This document shows positions 60,760 to 64,000 of a DNA stretch of 64,000 bases, in pieces. The notes under the pieces are model-generated. The model did no database searches. It was not told where the DNA came from and saw only the letters and a program-made list of their open reading frames with translations. A program made the position numbers and the translations under genes. Origin of the DNA: Bacteroides sp. ET71 (GTDB taxonomy: Bacteria > Bacteroidota > Bacteroidia > Bacteroidales > Bacteroidaceae); assembly GCF_023336905.1 (NCBI RefSeq), contig NZ_JAMBLS010000007.1:62001-126000 (forward strand). Reading direction: 5' to 3'. Positions within the stretch are counted from its first letter, which is position 1. Each line of letters starts with the position of its first letter.

Positions 60760-61248
60760 GCTATGTATCATAATACTCTCCGTTTAAATCCACCGACGAA
60801 AGGACGCTTGCATTTCCTGCAAGAGAGTGCCCTGAACAGGCACCCCGGCCTCTCTTCGGATATGCAAATGAAAGCAATTATTAATGAATTTAAAAGAATA
60901 CTACGTTAAAAAACACTAAACCCCGTGGAAACATGTGCAAGACACAAGCCAGGCAAAGATTTGCCGGACTGCAACGGCAGAGAGTCCACAGACGTTTTAA
61001 CCATTATATATATAAAGCAAACGGAGAGCCCGAAAACAACGGCACGGAAGGATGAAGAAGAAGCAACGCCATTTCGAACAAAAGGCAAGGCCACACCGAA
61101 GAAAAAGCAAGCCCGAAAAACGGAAGAAGCCGCCCCACCCGAAAGCCTGGAGTAAGAGACTGGAAGAGAGGATTCAAGGGATTTGTGGAAAAGAAGATTG
61201 CGACTAAGCAAAAAATATCGTACTTTTGCACCAAATTGCATCTCTGTT
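60760..61248. other. ~490-bp intergenic region with a possible small basic ORF
   Basis: Holds the promoter side of the propeller gene and a -7 like TACTTTTG (61219-61226, wait-free match to TAnnTTTG) 23 bp before hpt. A 51-residue frame at 61052-61207 encodes a very basic peptide (MKKKQRHFEQKARPHRRK...), unsupported by a start signal, so I do not call it a gene. Confidence 0.35.
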
Positions 61249-61788
61249 ATGAACATTATACAAATAAAAGACAAACAATTTGCCGTATCCATTCCCGAGG
61301 CGGACATCTTGCGCGAGGTGGAACGCGTGGCCGGAGAAATCAACCGCGACCTGGTCGGCAAGAATCCGCTGTTCCTCAGCGTACTGAACGGCTCGTTCAT
61401 GTTCACCGCCGACCTGATGAAACGCATCACCATCCCCTGCGAAATCTCGTTCGTCAAGCTGGCCTCTTACCAAGGCATAGCCTCGACGGGCAAGGTGAAG
61501 GAGGTCATCGGCATCAGCGAAGACCTGACGGACCGTACCATCGTCATCGTGGAAGACATTGTAGACACGGGCTTGACGATGCAACGGCTGCTCGAGACGC
61601 TGGGCACGCGACGTCCCAAGGAAATCCACATCGCCACCCTGCTGCTCAAGCCGGAAAAGCTGAAAGTGGACCTCGACATCGAATACGTGGCCATGCAGAT
61701 TCCCAACGACTTCATCGTGGGCTACGGACTGGACTACGACGGACTGGGACGAAACTACAAAGACATTTATACAGTGGTTAATGATTAA
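61249..61788 (+). CDS. hpt: hypoxanthine phosphoribosyltransferase
   Basis: 179 residues. Salvages hypoxanthine/guanine to IMP/GMP. The PRPP motif is IVIVEDIVDTGLTMQ near residues 100-114; the flexible loop with SLNGSF-like LSVLNGSFMF near 40, and LVGYGLDYDGLGRNY at the C-terminus are family marks. ATG at 61249 gives the normal N-terminus; the frame upstream of it is spurious. The last codons and stop are part of a heptamer array that continues to adk. Confidence 0.96.
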   Translation: MNIIQIKDKQFAVSIPEADILREVERVAGEINRDLVGKNPLFLSVLNGSFMFTADLMKRITIPCEISFVKLASYQGIASTGKVKEVIGISEDLTDRTIVIVEDIVDTGLTMQRLLETLGTRRPKEIHIATLLLKPEKLKVDLDIEYVAMQIPNDFIVGYGLDYDGLGRNYKDIYTVVND

Positions 61789-61876
61789 TGGTAAATGGCA
61801 AGGATGTTCCACGCGCAGCCCATTGACCATTAACCATTAACCATTAATCATTAATCATTAACCATTCACCATTAAT
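61778..61876 (+). repeat. heptamer array between hpt and adk (CCATTAA type)
   Basis: The left arm (GGTTAATGATTAATGGT) overlaps the last hpt codons and stop; the right side holds about nine heptamers CCATTAA/TCATTAA, ending three bases before the adk ATG. The arms are complementary, as at 6277-6449. The shared sequence and shape show a common repeat class used inside operons. Confidence 0.85.
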
Positions 61877-61879
61877 AAA

Positions 61880-62452
61880 ATGCTAAACATCGTAATTTTC
61901 GGTGCCCCCGGCTCAGGCAAGGGCACACAGAGTGAGAGAATCGTAGAAAAATATGGCATCAACCACATCTCTACCGGAGACGTGCTTCGTGCCGAAATCA
62001 AAGCCGGCACCGAACTGGGCAAGACGGCCAAGGGCTACATCGACCAGGGCCAACTGTTGCCGGACAACCTCATCGTGGACATCCTGGCCTCCACGCTCGA
62101 CGGGCTGAAGGACTCGAAGGGAGTCATCTTCGACGGATTTCCCCGCACCATCGCCCAGGCCGAAGCGCTGAAGAAAATGCTGGCCGAGCGGGGTCAGGAA
62201 GTAAGCATCATGCTGGACCTCGAAGTGCCCGAAGACGAACTGATGAACCGCCTCATCCTGCGCGGACAGCAGAGCGGACGCGCCGATGATAATGAGGAGA
62301 CCATCCGCAAGCGCCTCACCGTCTACCACAGCCAGACGGCTCCCCTCATCGACTGGTACAAGCAAGAGGGCAAGTATTGCCACATCAACGGACTGGGCGA
62401 ACTGGAACGCATCACGGGGGATATCTGCGAGGCGATTGATAAAGTGAAATAA
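61880..62452 (+). CDS. adk: adenylate kinase
   Basis: 190 residues, the short form without the zinc LID insertion. P-loop GAPGSGKGTQS at residues 8-18, NHISTGDVLRAEI, GFPRTIAQAEAL and the short LID region RGQQSGRADDNEETIRKRL. Balances ATP, ADP and AMP. Probably co-transcribed with hpt. Confidence 0.97.
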   Translation: MLNIVIFGAPGSGKGTQSERIVEKYGINHISTGDVLRAEIKAGTELGKTAKGYIDQGQLLPDNLIVDILASTLDGLKDSKGVIFDGFPRTIAQAEALKKMLAERGQEVSIMLDLEVPEDELMNRLILRGQQSGRADDNEETIRKRLTVYHSQTAPLIDWYKQEGKYCHINGLGELERITGDICEAIDKVK

Positions 62453-62470
62453 ACTCTTATCCTACGGATT

Positions 62471-62536
62471 TGCACTATAAAAAGTGCAATTTCCCCATAA
62501 AAGTGCACTGAATTCAGTGCACTTTTCGTATCTTTG
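62471..62536 (+). promoter_or_regulatory. palindromic operator cluster and promoter of the HNH-type gene
   Basis: Two inverted repeats share the half-site AGTGCA: TGCACT-ATAAAA-AGTGCA (62471-62488) and a perfect 28-bp palindrome centred at 62512/62513 (AAAAGTGCACTGAA and its complement, 62499-62526). A -7 box TATCTTTG follows at 62529-62536, 22 bp before the ATG. The palindrome covers the -33 region, as a repressor site would. It could also act as the adk terminator, since TTTTC follows. Confidence 0.65.
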
Positions 62537-62557
62537 CGTATTATCCCATTAATAAAT

Positions 62558-63643
62558 ATGGTTCAAATAATCTGTGATACTTGGAAAGAGGCAAAAGGAT
62601 TTATCATGCAATATCCTGAACTTATCGGGCAAGTTATGCTTAAGTCCGAAGGAAGGAATATTATAGACATATATGACCCGCACCATACAAAGGATTGGAC
62701 TACCCGGATATCACAAGAAGAACTTATTCAGATAGTAAATAGCATAGAAAATGTATTAGAGCCTTCTATCAAGACAGGTTCCAATGATGTTTATAAAGAG
62801 CTATTATCTGATCAGAGATGGATAGATAAAAGCAATGAAATCAAGAGAAGAGATTTTTATACTTGTACAAGATGTTATAACAGCATTGTTCTAAATGATA
62901 TTATTCAATTGAAAGAATATCTACTAAAGGGAAATAATAGAACAGAATACGTTGAAAATATAAAAACTTTCAATACAATCTGTAGGAAATGGACTCCTAC
63001 TCCTTCTATCCTAAATAAGGATATACCAGAATACGAGTATGGTTTTAAGTACGAAAGTTCAAAAATTGTTCCCATCAAAGAACAGTGTATGAGAAAGATG
63101 AGATCATCCATTATATCTCATGGTTATATACCTTCTTTAAAACTCTACCTATATGAGTATAACTACTACATACATACCACTCCTTTTCTTATCAAGGAAA
63201 CAGTAAAAACAATAAAAGGAATTTTCTTTTCTAACCAACTACTATCAACAAACGAATCTATGTGGTACTGGGGGCCATACAATGATGAAGTAAAAGATTA
63301 CTATAATAAGAAAAGGACTTTATATTGGCAGTACAGTGAAAACGGAAACACGAATGATAAATTCGTATTATCACATTGTGTTAGTGAGGAAGGAGATTAT
63401 TATCATGGAGCATATAGAGGAATAGGTATTCTTTCTTACAACCAATACAGCATTATTTTTCCACTATATCAATTGAATACGGTTAATCTTGAAGTTCACC
63501 ATAAAGTGTACAAAAAGAAAAACGGAGAATATATAAAACCGTGGGAATATGAAAATGATGAATTGGAAACTCTTTGTTATAGCTGTCACCAACAAAAACA
63601 TATAGAAGAGAACATAAAGATTATTCATAATAACCATTTTTGA
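62558..63643 (+). CDS. HNH-endonuclease-like protein with a split zinc motif, AT-rich
   Basis: 361 residues. At residues 80-108, [20 protein letters not shown] then TCTRC match the first half of a common HNH domain (RW...K...I..RD...C..C). The second half occurs near the C-terminus: [11 protein letters not shown] with HH at 314-315, [13 protein letters not shown], and CYSCHQQKH (Cys 340, Cys 343, His 344, His 348). In normal members the halves are ~20 residues apart; here ~200 residues with many Tyr and Lys lie between. Both Cys pairs and the His pair are intact, so a folded, active nuclease is plausible. AT content is far above adk and obgE, suggesting transfer. It starts at the ATG at 62558, 22 bp after the -7 box, and ends 10 bp before obgE. 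Function unknown. Confidence 0.75.
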   Translation: MVQIICDTWKEAKGFIMQYPELIGQVMLKSEGRNIIDIYDPHHTKDWTTRISQEELIQIVNSIENVLEPSIKTGSNDVYKELLSDQRWIDKSNEIKRRDFYTCTRCYNSIVLNDIIQLKEYLLKGNNRTEYVENIKTFNTICRKWTPTPSILNKDIPEYEYGFKYESSKIVPIKEQCMRKMRSSIISHGYIPSLKLYLYEYNYYIHTTPFLIKETVKTIKGIFFSNQLLSTNESMWYWGPYNDEVKDYYNKKRTLYWQYSENGNTNDKFVLSHCVSEEGDYYHGAYRGIGILSYNQYSIIFPLYQLNTVNLEVHHKVYKKKNGEYIKPWEYENDELETLCYSCHQQKHIEENIKIIHNNHF

Positions 63644-63653
63644 ATACAAGATT

Positions 63654-64000
63654 ATGCCAGAATCAAACTTCGTAGACTACGTGAAGATATACTGCCGCTC
63701 GGGCAAGGGCGGACGGGGTTCCACACACATGCACCGCGCCAAGTACATGCCCAAGGGCGGACCCGACGGCGGCGACGGCGGACGCGGCGGCAACATCATC
63801 CTGCGCGGCAACCGCAACTATTGGACGCTGCTGCACCTCAAGTACCAGCGACACGTGCTGGCCGGACACGGCGAAAGCGGTTCGAAAAACCGCAGCTTCG
63901 GCAAGGACGGAGAGGACAAGGTGATAGAAGTGCCCTGCGGAACCGTGGCCTACAACGCCGAGACGGGCGAATACCTGTGCGACGTCACCGAGCACGGGCA
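63654..64000 (+). CDS. obgE: GTPase ObgE/CgtA, 5' part
   Basis: Only the first 115 codons are inside the window. They give the glycine-rich Obg fold: [38 protein letters not shown] and [18 protein letters not shown], followed by [22 protein letters not shown]. ObgE is an essential ribosome-assembly GTPase. It begins 10 bp after the HNH-type gene and has no clear promoter of its own in that gap, so it would depend on readthrough from adk or on the HNH promoter. Confidence 0.95.
   Translation, partial: MPESNFVDYVKIYCRSGKGGRGSTHMHRAKYMPKGGPDGGDGGRGGNIILRGNRNYWTLLHLKYQRHVLAGHGESGSKNRSFGKDGEDKVIEVPCGTVAYNAETGEYLCDVTEHG

Noticed and set aside
62558-63643. Prophage or complete restriction-modification system around the HNH-type gene
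   Set aside because: No integrase, capsid, methyltransferase or specificity gene flanks it; adk and obgE are directly adjacent.

Overview
The window looks like a chromosomal segment of a gut Bacteroidales bacterium, most likely Bacteroidaceae. Evidence: a SusC/SusD pair with a surface lipoprotein and a GH18 enzyme, several proteins of families largely confined to Bacteroidetes (DUF3256, DUF5715, DUF5723, DUF5056-like, DUF6769-like), a NUDIX-type AraR, and recurrent promoters of the Bacteroidetes type (-33 TTTG, about 20 bp, -7 TAnnTTTG) in place of E. coli-like boxes. The species cannot be fixed from the sequence alone. Base composition is moderate to GC-rich in core genes, but two stretches are clearly AT-rich: the left edge (an IS1595-type relic) and 62.5-63.65 kb (an HNH-type gene).

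Layout. 0-1 kb: a TPR gene missing its 5' part beside a decayed IS1595-family transposase. 1.1-4.1 kb: CCA-adding enzyme, a lipoprotein and a leftover 3' piece of a capsule-export (SLBB) gene. 4.1-10.8 kb: heavy-metal RND efflux operon (Cys/His-rich small protein, His-rich adaptor, CzcA-type pump, TolC-type channel), with two short-period tandem arrays. 10.8-12.2 kb: RNA m5C methyltransferase. 12.4-18.9 kb: L-arabinose operon (symporter, NUDIX AraR, AraD, AraA, AraB) with a clear inverted-repeat operator. 19.1-20.7 kb: ECF sigma operon. 20.8-24.1 kb: phospholipase D-type enzyme, thyA, folA, Lrp/AsnC regulator. 24.3-26.2 kb: M64 peptidase and GNAT enzyme. 26.5-32.5 kb (minus): ExbB, unknown 4-TM protein, two ExbD, tRNA-Ser(GGA), TatD, unknown protein, polyprenyl synthetase, TonB. 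32.9-40 kb (minus): a compact SusC/SusD/GH18/DUF1735-LamG locus, probably for host N-glycans. 40.3-47.3 kb: TetR-controlled TolC/HlyD/ABC exporter. 47.5-57.3 kb: cmk, ispH, pfkA, flavin reductase, YitT protein, DUF3256, EamA transporter, truA, DUF5715, nnr. 57.4-60.8 kb: envelope proteins. 61.2-64 kb: hpt, adk, an inserted HNH-type gene, and the start of obgE.

The genes are mostly ordinary, but the intergenic DNA is unusually rich in repeats: octamer (4.7 kb), heptamer (6.3 and 61.8 kb), seven 22-bp units between thyA and folA, adjacent 21- and 23-bp arrays at 26.3 kb, and a dispersed ~140-bp element with terminal inverted repeats, two copies of which flank pfkA in opposite orientation. The best candidate for something new is the AT-rich gene between adk and obgE: it encodes the two halves of an HNH zinc motif separated by about 200 residues, behind a promoter overlapped by a perfect 28-bp palindrome.
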